A stretch of 64,000 bases of DNA, from NCBI RefSeq assembly GCF_907163085.1, contig NZ_CAJQTX010000006.1, positions 248,001 to 312,000 of the forward strand, written 5' to 3'. This document shows positions 9,223 through 18,130 of this stretch, in pieces. A program made the position numbers and the translations under genes. This DNA is from Candidatus Accumulibacter sp. ACC003 (lineage in GTDB: Bacteria; Pseudomonadota; Gammaproteobacteria; Burkholderiales; Rhodocyclaceae). Position 1 is the stretch's first letter. Every line of letters begins with the position of its first letter. Below the pieces are notes generated by a model that searched no databases, was not told the origin of the DNA, and was given only the letters and a program-made list of their open reading frames with translations.

Positions 9223-10329
9223 TCAGGCGGCCGCCGCGAGTGCGGCCAGCAGCTGTCCCTGGGCACCGCGATGTTCGGCGAGGAAGCCGAAGAGGTTTTT
9301 CGGGTTGGCCAGGTTCGGAATCAGCGAGATAGTTTCCGTCATTTTGAGTTCGGCCGCCACATCGCGCATGTAGCGCAGCGCCGAGTAGTCTTCGAGCGCG
9401 AAGCCGACGGAATCGTAGATCGTCACCTGCTCGGCGCTGTGGCGACCGCGCACGCTGCCGGCGAGGACGCGCCAGATTTCGGTGACCGGGAAGTCAGCAG
9501 GCATCTGCTGCATGTCGCCTTCGATACGCGACTGCGGCTCGAACTCGCAGAATACCGGTCCCATGCGCAGCACGTCGGCGTGCAACTCGGTCTTGCCCGG
9601 GCAATCGCCGCCGACGCCGTTGATGTGCATGCCGGCTTCGATCATGTCCGGCGTCAGGATCGTCGCGTTGCTCTTGTCGGCGGTGACCGTGGTGACGATG
9701 TCGCAGCCCTTGACGGCGCTGCGGGCGTCACTGAAGCGCTTGCCGTGCAGGCCGATGCCGGCGAGGTTGGCGAGCAGCTTGTCGGTGGCGCCGGCGTCGA
9801 TGTCGAAGAGATGGAAGGTCTCGATGCCGAGCAGGCGATGGAAGGCCAGCGCCTGAAACTCGCTCTGCGCACCATTGCCGATCAAGGCCATGCTCCTGCT
9901 GTCCGGACGCGCCAGGGCACGCGCCGCGACGGCCGACATTGCCGCCGTGCGTATCGCCGTGGTGATCGTCAGTTCGCTGACCAGCAGCGGCACACCGCTG
10001 GCGACGTCGGCGAGCACGCCGAAGGCCATCACCGTCGGCAGCTGCTGGCGGTAGTTCGCCGGGTGGCCGTTGACGTACTTGAAGGCATAGGTCGTGGCGT
10101 CGGCCACCGGCATTAGTTCGATGACGCCGACGGCGGAGTGATTGGCGACGCGGGCGCACTTGTCGAAATCGTTCCAGCGCCGGAAATCCTCTTCGATATA
10201 GGCCGCGACACCGGCGATGCATGCGCCGAGTCCCTTCTTGTTGATGACCTCGGCGACGCGTTCGGCGCTGAGAAATTGCGTGCTGACGCGTCTGCCAGCG
10301 TCGTGCTTGAGTGGGCTGTTCTGCGACAT
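9223..10329 (-). CDS. ornithine cyclodeaminase
   Basis: The 368-residue protein matches the ornithine cyclodeaminase/mu-crystallin family, which converts L-ornithine to L-proline and ammonia with bound NAD. The NAD-binding stretch is SMALIGNGAQSEFQALAF (about residues 140-157). Substrate-side motifs include YKFK-like YAFKYVNGHP and the late INGVGGDCPGKTEL. The start ATG 10329 has AGGAG upstream. It leads the arginase gene, forming a two-step arginine-to-proline route, and is divergent from an Lrp/AsnC regulator whose promoter region it shares. Some members of the family act on other amino acids, but the context supports ornithine. Confidence 0.9.
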   Translation of the reverse strand: MSQNSPLKHDAGRRVSTQFLSAERVAEVINKKGLGACIAGVAAYIEEDFRRWNDFDKCARVANHSAVGVIELMPVADATTYAFKYVNGHPANYRQQLPTVMAFGVLADVASGVPLLVSELTITTAIRTAAMSAVAARALARPDSRSMALIGNGAQSEFQALAFHRLLGIETFHLFDIDAGATDKLLANLAGIGLHGKRFSDARSAVKGCDIVTTVTADKSNATILTPDMIEAGMHINGVGGDCPGKTELHADVLRMGPVFCEFEPQSRIEGDMQQMPADFPVTEIWRVLAGSVRGRHSAEQVTIYDSVGFALEDYSALRYMRDVAAELKMTETISLIPNLANPKNLFGFLAEHRGAQGQLLAALAAAA

Positions 10330-10412
10330 GCTGGTCTCCTCTTTTATGTATTGCGATGAGGCCATAGTGAAGCAAGTCGGTGTCAAACAGAATCGTCAAT
10401 CCTGTATCAATT

Positions 10413-10430
10413 TTGTCAGAATATTGGCAA
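10413..10430. promoter_or_regulatory. candidate Lrp-type operator
   Basis: TTGTCAGAATATTGGCAA is a near-palindrome (TTGtCA / TGgCAA around GAATAT). It lies in the AT-rich gap between the divergent ornithine cyclodeaminase and Lrp/AsnC genes, just before the regulator's start. Position and symmetry suggest the regulator binds here. Confidence 0.45.
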
Positions 10431-10431
10431 A

Positions 10432-10884
10432 GTGAACGATCAAACTGACGAATTGACCAATATGGATGCGCTTGACCAGCAACTGATCAGCCTCTTGCGC
10501 GGCGACGCTCGTCTCACCGTCGCTGCCCTGGCGCACCGCCTCAAGGTCGCACGCGGCACCGTCACCAACCGCATCACGCGTCTCGAAGACGACGGCGTGA
10601 TCGTCGGCTACACGGTTCGCTTGCGGCCCGACGCGCGACCGAACGAGATTCACGCGTGGATGAGCATTGCCGTCGAAGGCAACGAAACGCGGGCGGTGAT
10701 CGCCAGCCTCCTCGGCGAACCCGGCGTCGCCGAGATCCACGATACCAACGGTCGCTGGGACCTGCTCGCCGGCCTGCGCGCCGCCAATTTGTCGGAGCTG
10801 TCGTCGGTGCTCGAGCGCGTCCGTTTGATCAAGGGGATTCAGAGTACCGAGACGAGCATTCACCTGCAGACGTATCGCGGCTGA
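10432..10884 (+). CDS. Lrp/AsnC family transcriptional regulator
   Basis: The 150-residue protein has the usual two parts: an N-terminal winged helix (about residues 11-70; LTVAALAHRLKVARGTVTNR includes the recognition helix) and a C-terminal RAM/ligand-binding domain (about 75-148). The start is uncertain: GTG 10432 or ATG 10462 (MDALDQQL), the latter being where most relatives begin. It is divergent from the ornithine cyclodeaminase/arginase pair and close to a basic amino acid transporter, so control of arginine/ornithine catabolism is the likely role, with arginine or ornithine as the probable ligand (inference). Confidence 0.88.
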   Translation: MNDQTDELTNMDALDQQLISLLRGDARLTVAALAHRLKVARGTVTNRITRLEDDGVIVGYTVRLRPDARPNEIHAWMSIAVEGNETRAVIASLLGEPGVAEIHDTNGRWDLLAGLRAANLSELSSVLERVRLIKGIQSTETSIHLQTYRG

Positions 10885-10956
10885 TGGCCTGGTGGATCAC
10901 CTGCGTTCTGCCGCGCGGGCCCGCTTCGCTGCGTGCTGGCGCGGTCGCCGTGGCGA

Positions 10957-11742
10957 CTACTTGAGGTTGCCCGACAGGAATTGCTGCAGACGTTCGCTGC
11001 TTGGCTTGGTCAACACTTCGCGCGGGTCGCCTTCTTCCTCGACGCGACCCTGATGGACGAAAATGACGTGGTTCGCGACTTCGCGCGCAAAGGCCATTTC
11101 GTGCGTGACGACGAGCATGGTGCGGCCCTCGTCGGCGATCGAGCGCATCACCTTGAGGACTTCGCCAACCAGCTCCGGGTCGAGTGCCGATGTGGGTTCG
11201 TCAAACAACAGCGCCTCGGGTTCCATCGCCAGAGCGCGCGCGATCGCCACGCGCTGTTGTTGGCCACCCGACATGTGTGCCGGATAGGTGTCGCGGAATT
11301 GCCAGACGCCGACGCGTTCGAGATAGCGTTCGGCCCGTTCCATCGCCTCTTTTTTGGGCAGGCCAAGGACGTGTATCGGCGCTTCGATGACGTTTTGCAG
11401 GACCGTCATGTGGCTCCAGAGATTGAAGTGCTGGAAGACCATCGACAGCCGCGTGCGAATTTTCTGCAGCTGCTTCGGGTCGGCCACCTGCAGCGCATCC
11501 TGGTTGCTGCCCGGAAGCAGCTTGACCTCTTCACCGCCGACGATGATCCGTCCCGAGGTCGGCAACTCAAGGAAGTTGATGCAGCGCAGCCAAGTGCTCT
11601 TGCCGGAACCCGAAGAGTCGATGATGCTGATCACGTCGCCCGAATTGGCGGTCAGCGACACGCCTTTGAGTACTTCGTTGTCGCCGTACTGCTTGTGCAG
11701 GTTTTCGACGCGGAGGAGTTCCTTGCTCGCCTTGTGGGCCAT
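10957..11742 (-). CDS. HisP/ArtP-like amino acid ABC transporter ATPase, altered Walker A
   Basis: The 261-residue ATPase of a polar amino acid uptake system. The signature motif LSGGQQQ-type (MSGGQQQRVAIARAL), Walker B (ALLFDEPTSALD) and the switch His (VVTHEMAFA) are intact. The Walker A reads IIDSSGSGKST; close relatives have IIGSSGSGKST, so the first conserved glycine is Asp (residue 42, codon at 11617-11619). Gly to Asp here would be expected to impair nucleotide binding. It is the last gene of the operon binding protein - permease - permease - ATPase. The start is ATG 11742, 14 bp after the stop of the upstream permease gene. Confidence 0.9.
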   Translation of the reverse strand: MAHKASKELLRVENLHKQYGDNEVLKGVSLTANSGDVISIIDSSGSGKSTWLRCINFLELPTSGRIIVGGEEVKLLPGSNQDALQVADPKQLQKIRTRLSMVFQHFNLWSHMTVLQNVIEAPIHVLGLPKKEAMERAERYLERVGVWQFRDTYPAHMSGGQQQRVAIARALAMEPEALLFDEPTSALDPELVGEVLKVMRSIADEGRTMLVVTHEMAFAREVANHVIFVHQGRVEEEGDPREVLTKPSSERLQQFLSGNLK

Positions 11743-11756
11743 GGCAGTCTTTCTGA

Positions 11757-12497
11757 TCAGTCTTCTTGGGCGCTGGCGCTGCCGTTGCGACGCGGCTGCA
11801 GATGCGCCAGCCAGCGGTATTCGGCGAGTCGGAACAGCCCGACCAGGATGAAGGTCACCGCCAGGTAGAGCAGTCCGGCAAAAATGAACGCTTCGAAAGG
11901 CGCGTAATGGCGCGAATAGACGTTGCGGGCCGCGCCGGTCAGGTCGACCAGTGTCACCGCGCTGGCAATCGCCGAGCCTTGCAGCATCAGAATCACTTCG
12001 TTGCTCAGCGGTGGCAGCGCCCGCCGCAGGGCCGACGGCAGAATGATTCTGCGCAGCGCCGTGGCGCGCGTCATGCCCATTGCCGTGGCGGCCTCGACTT
12101 CGCCGTGCGGCGTGTTGCGGATCGCGCCGGCAAACATTTCGAGCTGGTAGGCGCAGGTGTTCAGGGTGAACGCCAACAGGGCGCAGAAATAGGCGTCGCG
12201 GAACAGTAGCCAGAAGGCGTTGCCGGTTTCCCACATGCCCTGTATCCATTCGCTCTGACCGATGCCGTAGTAGATCAGCAGCAACTGGACGAGCATCGGC
12301 GTGCCGCGGAAGAAGTAGGTGTAGGCGCGCACCGGCGCGCTCACCCAGGAGTTCTTCGACACGCGCGCGATCGCCAGCGGCACGGCGACGACAAAACCGA
12401 CGACGAGGGCGATCGCCGTCAGATGCAGCGTCATCCACAGGCCGCGCCAGAATTCGGGCAGGCTGCCGGTAACGACGGTCAGATCAAACCATTCCAT
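11757..12497 (-). CDS. HisM-like amino acid ABC transporter permease
   Basis: The 246-residue inner-membrane permease has about five hydrophobic segments. The cytoplasmic EAA loop that docks on the ATPase is visible as EAATAMGMTRATALRRIILP. The FFRGTPMLVQLLLIYYG segment is typical of HisM/ArtM/GlnP-type permeases. It follows the HisQ-like gene by 11 bp and precedes the ATPase gene. Together they would form the heterodimeric channel for basic amino acids such as arginine, lysine, histidine or ornithine. Confidence 0.9.
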   Translation of the reverse strand: MEWFDLTVVTGSLPEFWRGLWMTLHLTAIALVVGFVVAVPLAIARVSKNSWVSAPVRAYTYFFRGTPMLVQLLLIYYGIGQSEWIQGMWETGNAFWLLFRDAYFCALLAFTLNTCAYQLEMFAGAIRNTPHGEVEAATAMGMTRATALRRIILPSALRRALPPLSNEVILMLQGSAIASAVTLVDLTGAARNVYSRHYAPFEAFIFAGLLYLAVTFILVGLFRLAEYRWLAHLQPRRNGSASAQED

Positions 12498-12508
12498 GCG
12501 TCGCTCCT

Positions 12509-13201
12509 CTAGACGTTCGCTTCCCGGACGCCGACGTTGTAGCGGCGTTCGAGCTTTTGCATCAGGGCATTCGAGACGCTGGTCATCGCCAGGTAGAGAG
12601 CGCAGACGGCGAGATAGAAAATGAACGGCTGATGCGTCGTGCGGCCCGCCTGGTCGGCCAGCCAGGTCATGTCCGAGAGGCCGATCATCGAGACGATGGC
12701 GGTGCTCTTCAGCAGCACCAGCCAGTTGTTACCGATACCCGGCAGTGCGTAGCGCAGCATCTGCGGGAAAAGGATGCGCCAGAAAGCCTGCCAGCTGCTC
12801 ATCCCGTAGGCGCGGCCGGCTTCCATCTGGCCCGCCGGTACGGCTTGAAACGCGCCACGAAAGGTTTCGGTGAAGTACGCGCCAAAAATCAAGCCGATGG
12901 TCAACACGCCGGCGACAAAGGCATTCAGCTCGATCATTTCCCATTCGAAATAGTCGCTGACCTGATTGATCAGGACCTGCCCGCCATAAAAGACCAAGAG
13001 CATCATCACCAGGTCGGGGACGCCGCGCGCGACGGTGGTATAGAAGGCTGTCCACCAGCGCAGCGGTGCGATCTTCGACAGCTTGCAGGCGGCGCCGATC
13101 AGGCCCGTGCTGATGGCCAGCAGCAGCGACAGGATGGCCACCTTGAGGGTGATCCAGGCGCCGGCCAGCAAGCTCGGTGAGTATTCGATCAGGGCATCCA
13201 T
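12509..13201 (-). CDS. HisQ-like amino acid ABC transporter permease
   Basis: The 230-residue inner-membrane permease is the partner of the HisM-like protein. It has the N-terminal segment LLLAISTGLIGAACKLS, the VARGVPDLVMMLLVFYGGQ motif characteristic of HisQ/ArtQ, and an EAA loop (EAGRAYGMSSWQAFWRILFP). It lies between the binding-protein gene and the HisM-like gene, with about 90 bp to the former. The repertoire of basic amino acids is inferred from family similarity and from the nearby arginase locus. Confidence 0.9.
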   Translation of the reverse strand: MDALIEYSPSLLAGAWITLKVAILSLLLAISTGLIGAACKLSKIAPLRWWTAFYTTVARGVPDLVMMLLVFYGGQVLINQVSDYFEWEMIELNAFVAGVLTIGLIFGAYFTETFRGAFQAVPAGQMEAGRAYGMSSWQAFWRILFPQMLRYALPGIGNNWLVLLKSTAIVSMIGLSDMTWLADQAGRTTHQPFIFYLAVCALYLAMTSVSNALMQKLERRYNVGVREANV

Positions 13202-13293
13202 GGGCGGCTACTTTCTCGGGTTGCGCGCGCGGCCGGGTCAGCAAACGCCAGCCGCGTCGGCGGCCGGCGTAGCGAGGCGAGGAGTTACAGGAA

Positions 13294-14085
13294 TTACTGG
13301 CCGTAGATGTCCATCGGGAAGTACTTCTTGCGGATTTCGTCGTAGGTGCCATTGGCCCGGATCGCGGCGAGCGCCTTGTTGAGTTGCTCCTTGAGGTCCT
13401 TGTCCTTCTTGCGGATGGCGATACCGATGCCTTCGCCGATGACCGCACGCTCCTCGGCGTTCTTGCCGAAGTACTGGTCGCCGGCGACGCTGTAGCCGGC
13501 GCCTTCGGGCTTGGTCAGGAAACCGCCGTAGGCTTCTCAGTAGTCGGCAAAGGTGCCATCGACGCGGCCCGACTTGAGGTCCAGGTAGGCTTCATCCTGT
13601 TTGCCGTAGCGAACAACTTCGACACCCTTGCCATCCCAGTACTTGGTCGCGAAGTGGTCGGAAACCGTGCCGCGCTGAACAGCGATCTTCTTGCCCTTGA
13701 GAGTGGCGAGGTCAGGCCGCAGCGGCGAGCCGTCCTTGGCGATCAGGACCACCGGTGACGCGTAGTACTTGTTGGTGAAGTCGACCTTGGCTTTTCTTTC
13801 TGCGGTGATCGACATCGAGGCGACGATGGCGTCGAACTTGCGTGCCATCAAGGCCGGGATCATGCCGTCCCACTCCTGCTTCACCCAGCTGCATTTGGCT
13901 TTCATCTCGGCGCACAGGGCATTGCCGATATCAATATCGAAGCCCTTCAAGGCGCCGTCGCCGGAGACTTCATTGAACGGCGGGTAGGCACCTTCGGATG
14001 CCATGCGGATGTCCTTCCAGTCCTTGGCCGAAACAGCGAAAGACGAGAGCGCCAGGAGCGCCGACAGCAGTAGAGCTTTTTTCAT
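13294..14085 (-). pseudogene. basic amino acid-binding protein, interrupted by an in-frame TGA
   Basis: The frame from ATG 14085 (GGAGGAG upstream) encodes a signal peptide (LLLSALLALSSFAVSA) and a LAO/HisJ-type periplasmic binding protein. The conserved disulfide pair is visible (LCAEMKAKCSW). A TGA at 13537-13539 stops translation after 182 residues, in the context FADY-stop-EAYGG. The same frame then continues without further defect (EAYGGFLTKPEGAGYS ... KKYFPMDIYGQ) to TAA at 13294, giving 263 codons, the normal family length. A single G-to-A change from TGG would explain it. It is the first gene of the transporter operon. Alternatives are a sequencing error or stop readthrough; no selenocysteine context was recognised. 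Confidence 0.85.
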
Positions 14086-14390
14086 TCTTTTACTCCTCCA
14101 GAGTTGAGACACGCAAATGGTGGCCAGAAAGCCAGTCTTGATGAACGGATTTCTTCGCGCATAGTACAACGCTTCAGAGACGCTGCAACGAAGATCAAGA
14201 CCCGGCCAGGAAATGCGAAACGCTTGTCAGCCAGGAGCTTCGTGCCGAGAGGTCGCGACCAATCTTGCCAAACGCACCTGCTCGACGGCACCCGTGCGCG
14301 CGACGACAGCTGACGCGGTCGATCGCCGACGCCGCGGGCCGGTGCCGCTGCGCCTTGTCACCGCCTTGCCATCGTCTCGTCGCCGCCTCG

Positions 14391-15038
14391 CTAACGCTCA
14401 CCGCCAACGAGTTCAATCCGCCGCCGCAGGCTCGCCGCCAGCTCATCCTGGCTGGCGCTGGCGGCGCGTTTTTCCTGGACTCCCAGCCAGGCCAGCAGCG
14501 GCCGCCGCCAGCCTTGTGCCGAGGCGGTGTCGACCGCCGTCTGGATGTCGGCGGCGTTCAGTTGCCCCCTTTCGAGGCGTACGCCGGCGGCAATCAGGCG
14601 CGGCAGGGGCTCTTCGATAGTGCTCAGGGCGTCGCCGCCGCGCAGGCTGCGATACTGGGGCGGCAGCAGCGCCGGATCGGTCGGCCGATTGGCGAGGAAG
14701 GCGGCGTAGGCGTCTTCGGCGGGGCCGGCGTCCTGCGCCAGTGCGGCGTAGCCGGGGCAGCCGTCGAACTCGACGCTGGCGACGCGGACAGCGCAGCGGA
14801 CGAGTTCGGCGCGGGCGACCAGGTCGAAGCGGCCGGTGCGCGCGAGTTCGGCGCGAGCGCGGCTGAATTCGGCGTCGGCAACGCGGCGCTTGCCGTTCAG
14901 GTACGCCGCCGTGAACGCCTCCAGCGAGGCGTGCGCGCCGGTCTGCCAGGCGGGCGGCAGTGGTCCGCCAGCGCAGCTGGCGAGGAGCAAGGCGGCGATC
15001 GATGGCGCGCCGACGGCAAGCAGCGAGCGGCGGGTCAT
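14391..15038 (-). CDS. lipoprotein of an MCE (Mla-type) transport cluster
   Basis: The 215-residue protein has a Tat-like or Sec signal with a lipobox (ALLLASCAGG), so it should be lipid-anchored after Cys at about residue 21. Start ATG 15038 overlaps the stop of the MlaD-like gene (ATGA), supporting translational coupling. The rest is Ala/Arg-rich and helical, without a domain I recognise. From position it is probably the auxiliary lipoprotein of the MCE transporter encoded upstream. Confidence 0.65.
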   Translation of the reverse strand: MTRRSLLAVGAPSIAALLLASCAGGPLPPAWQTGAHASLEAFTAAYLNGKRRVADAEFSRARAELARTGRFDLVARAELVRCAVRVASVEFDGCPGYAALAQDAGPAEDAYAAFLANRPTDPALLPPQYRSLRGGDALSTIEEPLPRLIAAGVRLERGQLNAADIQTAVDTASAQGWRRPLLAWLGVQEKRAASASQDELAASLRRRIELVGGER

Positions 15039-15952
15039 GGCAGCTTGATCTCGGTGTCGCGGGCGAACGGCCATTTGCGGTCAAGCGCGTCGATCAGCCG
15101 GCCGCTTTTGCGCAGGCTGGCGTCGACCTCGCTGCGCAGCGCGTCCAGGTCGGCTGTCGCGGTGCGCGTGCTGGCGGCAATGGCCTGCGCATCGAGCAGT
15201 AGCGCGTCGACCTTCTTCAGGTTCTCGCGGGCGTCGCGCAGCAGGCCGTGCAGTTGCCTGATCGCGGCCTTCGATTCGTCCATCACGCCACCCTTGCCGA
15301 AGACGCGGACGTCGGTCTTGTCCAGCAGGGTGTTGGCGTGGTCGAGCGTGCTGATCAGCTTCCTGGCGTTTTCGTCACTGCCGAGCACGCCGGCGATGGC
15401 GCCGTACGGACCCTGCATCCGCTGGGTGACCGACTGCACGTCGCGCAGTGCGCCGTTTAGCGGCGAGTCCTCCGCCGAGAGCCGTTCGAGGTTTTCGAGC
15501 ACGGCGCGCATGCTCGCCATGAGCTGCGGGATCTGCTCGCCGAGGTCGCCGCGCAACACTACCCGTTCGGCGCCGTCGGGCAGCGGCGGGTCGGCGAGAT
15601 TGGTCGAGAAGGCACGGATCTTGATGTCGCCGACCAGGCTACGTTCCATGGTGAACACGCTCGAGCTGCGCAGCCAGTGCGCATCCTGTTGGCTGACATC
15701 GACGACGATGCGGACATTGCCGTCCGCTGCCAGCTCGGCACGGCGCACGCGGCCGATCGGAAAGCCCGAGAAGGTCAGGTCCATACCGGTCTTGACGCCC
15801 TCCGAGTTGTCGGCGATCAGTACCAGGCGCTGGGTTTCCTCGAAGACGCCACGCGCGCTCATCACGTAGACGATGAAGGCGCCGATCAGCGCGATGGTCA
15901 GGGCGACCAGCGCGGCGGCCTTGAATTCGGCGTAGCGGACAGTTGTCGGCAC
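15035..15952 (-). CDS. MlaD-family MCE protein
   Basis: The 305-residue protein has one N-terminal membrane segment (ALVALTIALIGAFIVYVM), then an MCE domain (about residues 38-120; GVKTGMDLTFSGFPIGRVRR is the family core) and a long helical C-terminal part (about 150-290). Such proteins form periplasmic rings that move phospholipids or related substrates between membranes with an MlaE permease and MlaF ATPase. It sits between an MlaE-like permease gene and a lipoprotein gene on the same strand. The cluster lacks an ATPase gene here. Confidence 0.85.
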   Translation of the reverse strand: MPTTVRYAEFKAAALVALTIALIGAFIVYVMSARGVFEETQRLVLIADNSEGVKTGMDLTFSGFPIGRVRRAELAADGNVRIVVDVSQQDAHWLRSSSVFTMERSLVGDIKIRAFSTNLADPPLPDGAERVVLRGDLGEQIPQLMASMRAVLENLERLSAEDSPLNGALRDVQSVTQRMQGPYGAIAGVLGSDENARKLISTLDHANTLLDKTDVRVFGKGGVMDESKAAIRQLHGLLRDARENLKKVDALLLDAQAIAASTRTATADLDALRSEVDASLRKSGRLIDALDRKWPFARDTEIKLP

Positions 15953-16029
15953 AGGTGTCGTCTCGGGTATCAGCTGGCGGTTTCCCAGGGCAGGGGGCTT
16001 GGCGTCAAAGGCTCGTTGGTAGAATTAAT

Positions 16030-16150
16030 GTGAAAGTCGCGCAAGCGACTCACAAAGCTCCCTTCTCCCCTCGCGGTGGAAGGGTTGGGGAAGAGGGGGA
16101 ACGGCCATGACTTTCATGATCTGGGGTATCTCGACAGGTCATGACCGTTA
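16030..16150. repeat. structured intergenic repeat, copy 1
   Basis: About 121 bp closely related to 20804-20926. It contains a hairpin AGTCGC-GCAA-GCGACT, a CCCTTCTCCCC / GGGGAAGAGGG stem, and an outer inverted repeat ACGGCCATGAC / GTCATGACCGT (one mismatch). The terminal TTA is the reverse complement of the TAA stop of the MlaE-like gene. Confidence 0.85.
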
Positions 16151-16942
16151 GTAGAATTCTGCCGTCAGCGCCAGCATTTCGATCGCTATGAGCACCATGA
16201 ACAGGCGTGGCGGGCGTTGCCTAAGCACCGCGTCGCGACCGCCGCCGCCGCGCGCGCTAGCGGCGCTGGCGAGCGCGGGAATGGTCGCCACGGCGACGGC
16301 AAAGAACAGCGTTTTCAGCGCCAGCGACAGCGTGACGACGGGGTCGAAGACCTGCCCGACGGTACGCGTGAAGGCGGCCACGCCCCAGGGCGTCACGCCA
16401 TAGACGCCGACGTAGGCCAGCAGCATGGCGAGGGTGCCGCCGAAGGCGATCAGCGCGACGACGGTCAGGGTGTCGGCGAGCACGCGCGGCAGGATCAAAA
16501 GCCGGGCGGCTTCGAGCCGCGCGGCCAGCGTATCGACCGGCAAGCCGAGGGCGCCTGGTAGGGCGTTGTCCTCGCTCGCTGCGCCAGTGTCGGTGCGCAG
16601 TGCGACGTACAGTGCGGCGGACAGTGGCAGCAGTTCGACGACGAGCACGCGCACGACCATGCCAAGGGCAAACTGCGAAAGGCCGTAACTCTGCGCGGTG
16701 ACGACGACGATATGCACGAGAACCAGGCTGAACAGCGCCGCAAGAAGAATGAACAAGGGTATCGTCTGGGCAGCCGTCCGGCAGATCCGGTTGGCCACCG
16801 CGCGCCGGATGGCTGGCGAATAAGTGGACGGGGAGAGCGCCGCCGCGAAGAGCAGCGCGCCGGCATGGATCAATTTCCCCCAGCCCGAAATCAGACCATA
16901 GGGGCTGGGCCTGGACGGGGCGGTATGGTGCGTCAGGTTCAT
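16148..16942 (-). CDS. MlaE-like ABC permease
   Basis: The 264-residue membrane protein has several hydrophobic segments (for example PLFILLAALFSLVLVHIVVV and a late TLFFAVAVATIPALASAAS) and resembles the MlaE family, the permease that works with MCE proteins and an MlaF ATPase. The start is set at ATG 16942 (MNLTHHTAP); the open frame extends upstream without coding character. It is the first gene of a cluster with the MlaD-like and lipoprotein genes. Its stop codon is supplied by the intergenic repeat that follows. Confidence 0.75.
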   Translation of the reverse strand: MNLTHHTAPSRPSPYGLISGWGKLIHAGALLFAAALSPSTYSPAIRRAVANRICRTAAQTIPLFILLAALFSLVLVHIVVVTAQSYGLSQFALGMVVRVLVVELLPLSAALYVALRTDTGAASEDNALPGALGLPVDTLAARLEAARLLILPRVLADTLTVVALIAFGGTLAMLLAYVGVYGVTPWGVAAFTRTVGQVFDPVVTLSLALKTLFFAVAVATIPALASAASARGGGGRDAVLRQRPPRLFMVLIAIEMLALTAEFY

Positions 16943-17406
16943 GAGACGATGATAGCAGCTTGCCGACCGCGTCGCGGCGGCCGCGCGCCCGCGAGCAGTG
17001 GCGGGCGAAGGCTGTGTTGGCGCGACAAAGGCGGCACGCACCCACACCGTCGCTCGCGCTGCGTGGCCTCGTATGTTTGATGCAGCGTGCCACGCTGCAC
17101 GAGTGCGCCAGAACCTGATGGCCGCCGCTGGGACTCCTTGCCGGGCTGCTTCGCGATTGACACCTCTCGACGGTGGCTCATATACTCGCTGCGGTTCGCT
17201 TGGCGGTCCGGTTGGTTTCTGCGGGCGTCGGCCTTGCCCGCGCCATGTGTGCTGTGCCCACGGCGCGACCAGGCCAGGCCGCCGAGCATCGATGATCGCC
17301 CGCTTGAACTGTCGCCGTCTGACCTCGCCGAGCGTTCCCTGTAGCCGCGCCATAGGCGGTGAACGTCGTACGCTTACCGCTTCACCACACAAGAAATCAA
17401 TAGTGA
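16943..17406. other. 464-bp gap without a recognisable gene
   Basis: It separates the divergent MlaE-like gene and the coiled-coil membrane protein gene. No MlaF-type ATPase, RNA gene or clear repeat is visible. It presumably holds both promoters; the stretch just before 17407 is less GC-rich. Confidence 0.5.
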
Positions 17407-18099
17407 ATGTTCGGACGATCCAAACCCGTTGTCTTTGATCGCTATGCCTCACGCCAGCCGCGCCGCTTGCTTCCGAACTGGCTGTGGGTGCTGCTCTGCG
17501 GTGTAGCGATCGGCGCTGGCGCGCTGTTCTACGTGCTGGAGAATCTCATGCCGCCGCGCTTGTCGGCCGACGCGACCATTCGCCTGCGCGAGGCTTTCGA
17601 TTCGGCAACGCAGGAGCGTTCGCGTCTCGCCACTGAACTGGCGCAGACCAGGAAGGAGCTCGAAGAGACGCTGGCCAGGAACGAGCGCGTCTCTGAGGAA
17701 CTCAAGGTCAGCCAGCGCAACCTTGGCGTCCAGCACGACGATGTCGAGGCCTTGCTGGCGGCTCTGCCGGCTGACCCGCGTGGCGGCGTTGTCGAGATTC
17801 GCGCCGTGCGTTTCGCGGTCGACGGCGATGCGCTTGGCTATGACATGGTCTTCGCCAGCGACCGCGCGCAAAGCGCCCCTTTGGCCGGCGTAATGGAATT
17901 GCACGTCGCCGGCAAGACCGCCGGCGGCACCGAGACGACGGTGTCGCTCGATCCCGTCGCGGTCAAGGTCGGCCAGTACGCGATCGTCCACGGCAGCGTG
18001 CCGATGCCCGGCGGCTTCGCCCCGCGCCAGGTGACCATCCGCGTTCTCGATCGTCTCGGCGGCAAGCTGTACGGCATGCGCGTGATCAACGTGAAGTAG
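17407..18099 (+). CDS. membrane-anchored coiled-coil protein (DUF6776-like)
   Basis: The 230-residue protein has a basic N-terminus, one membrane segment (LWVLLCGVAIGAGALFYVL, about residues 26-44), a coiled coil (about 60-105, Glu/Arg/Leu heptads) and a C-terminal beta-rich domain (about 120-230). The layout resembles proteobacterial DUF6776 proteins, but the assignment is tentative and the function unknown. It stands alone and faces the convergent exonuclease gene 31 bp away. Confidence 0.6.
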   Translation: MFGRSKPVVFDRYASRQPRRLLPNWLWVLLCGVAIGAGALFYVLENLMPPRLSADATIRLREAFDSATQERSRLATELAQTRKELEETLARNERVSEELKVSQRNLGVQHDDVEALLAALPADPRGGVVEIRAVRFAVDGDALGYDMVFASDRAQSAPLAGVMELHVAGKTAGGTETTVSLDPVAVKVGQYAIVHGSVPMPGGFAPRQVTIRVLDRLGGKLYGMRVINVK

Positions 18100-18130
18100 T
18101 TTCTCGGGCTGGGGGAAGCCGGCGGCGTGC

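Noticed and set aside
13537-13539. Selenocysteine codon in the binding protein
   Set aside because: Binding proteins of this family have no known selenocysteine at this position and no SECIS-like hairpin was recognised just after the TGA.
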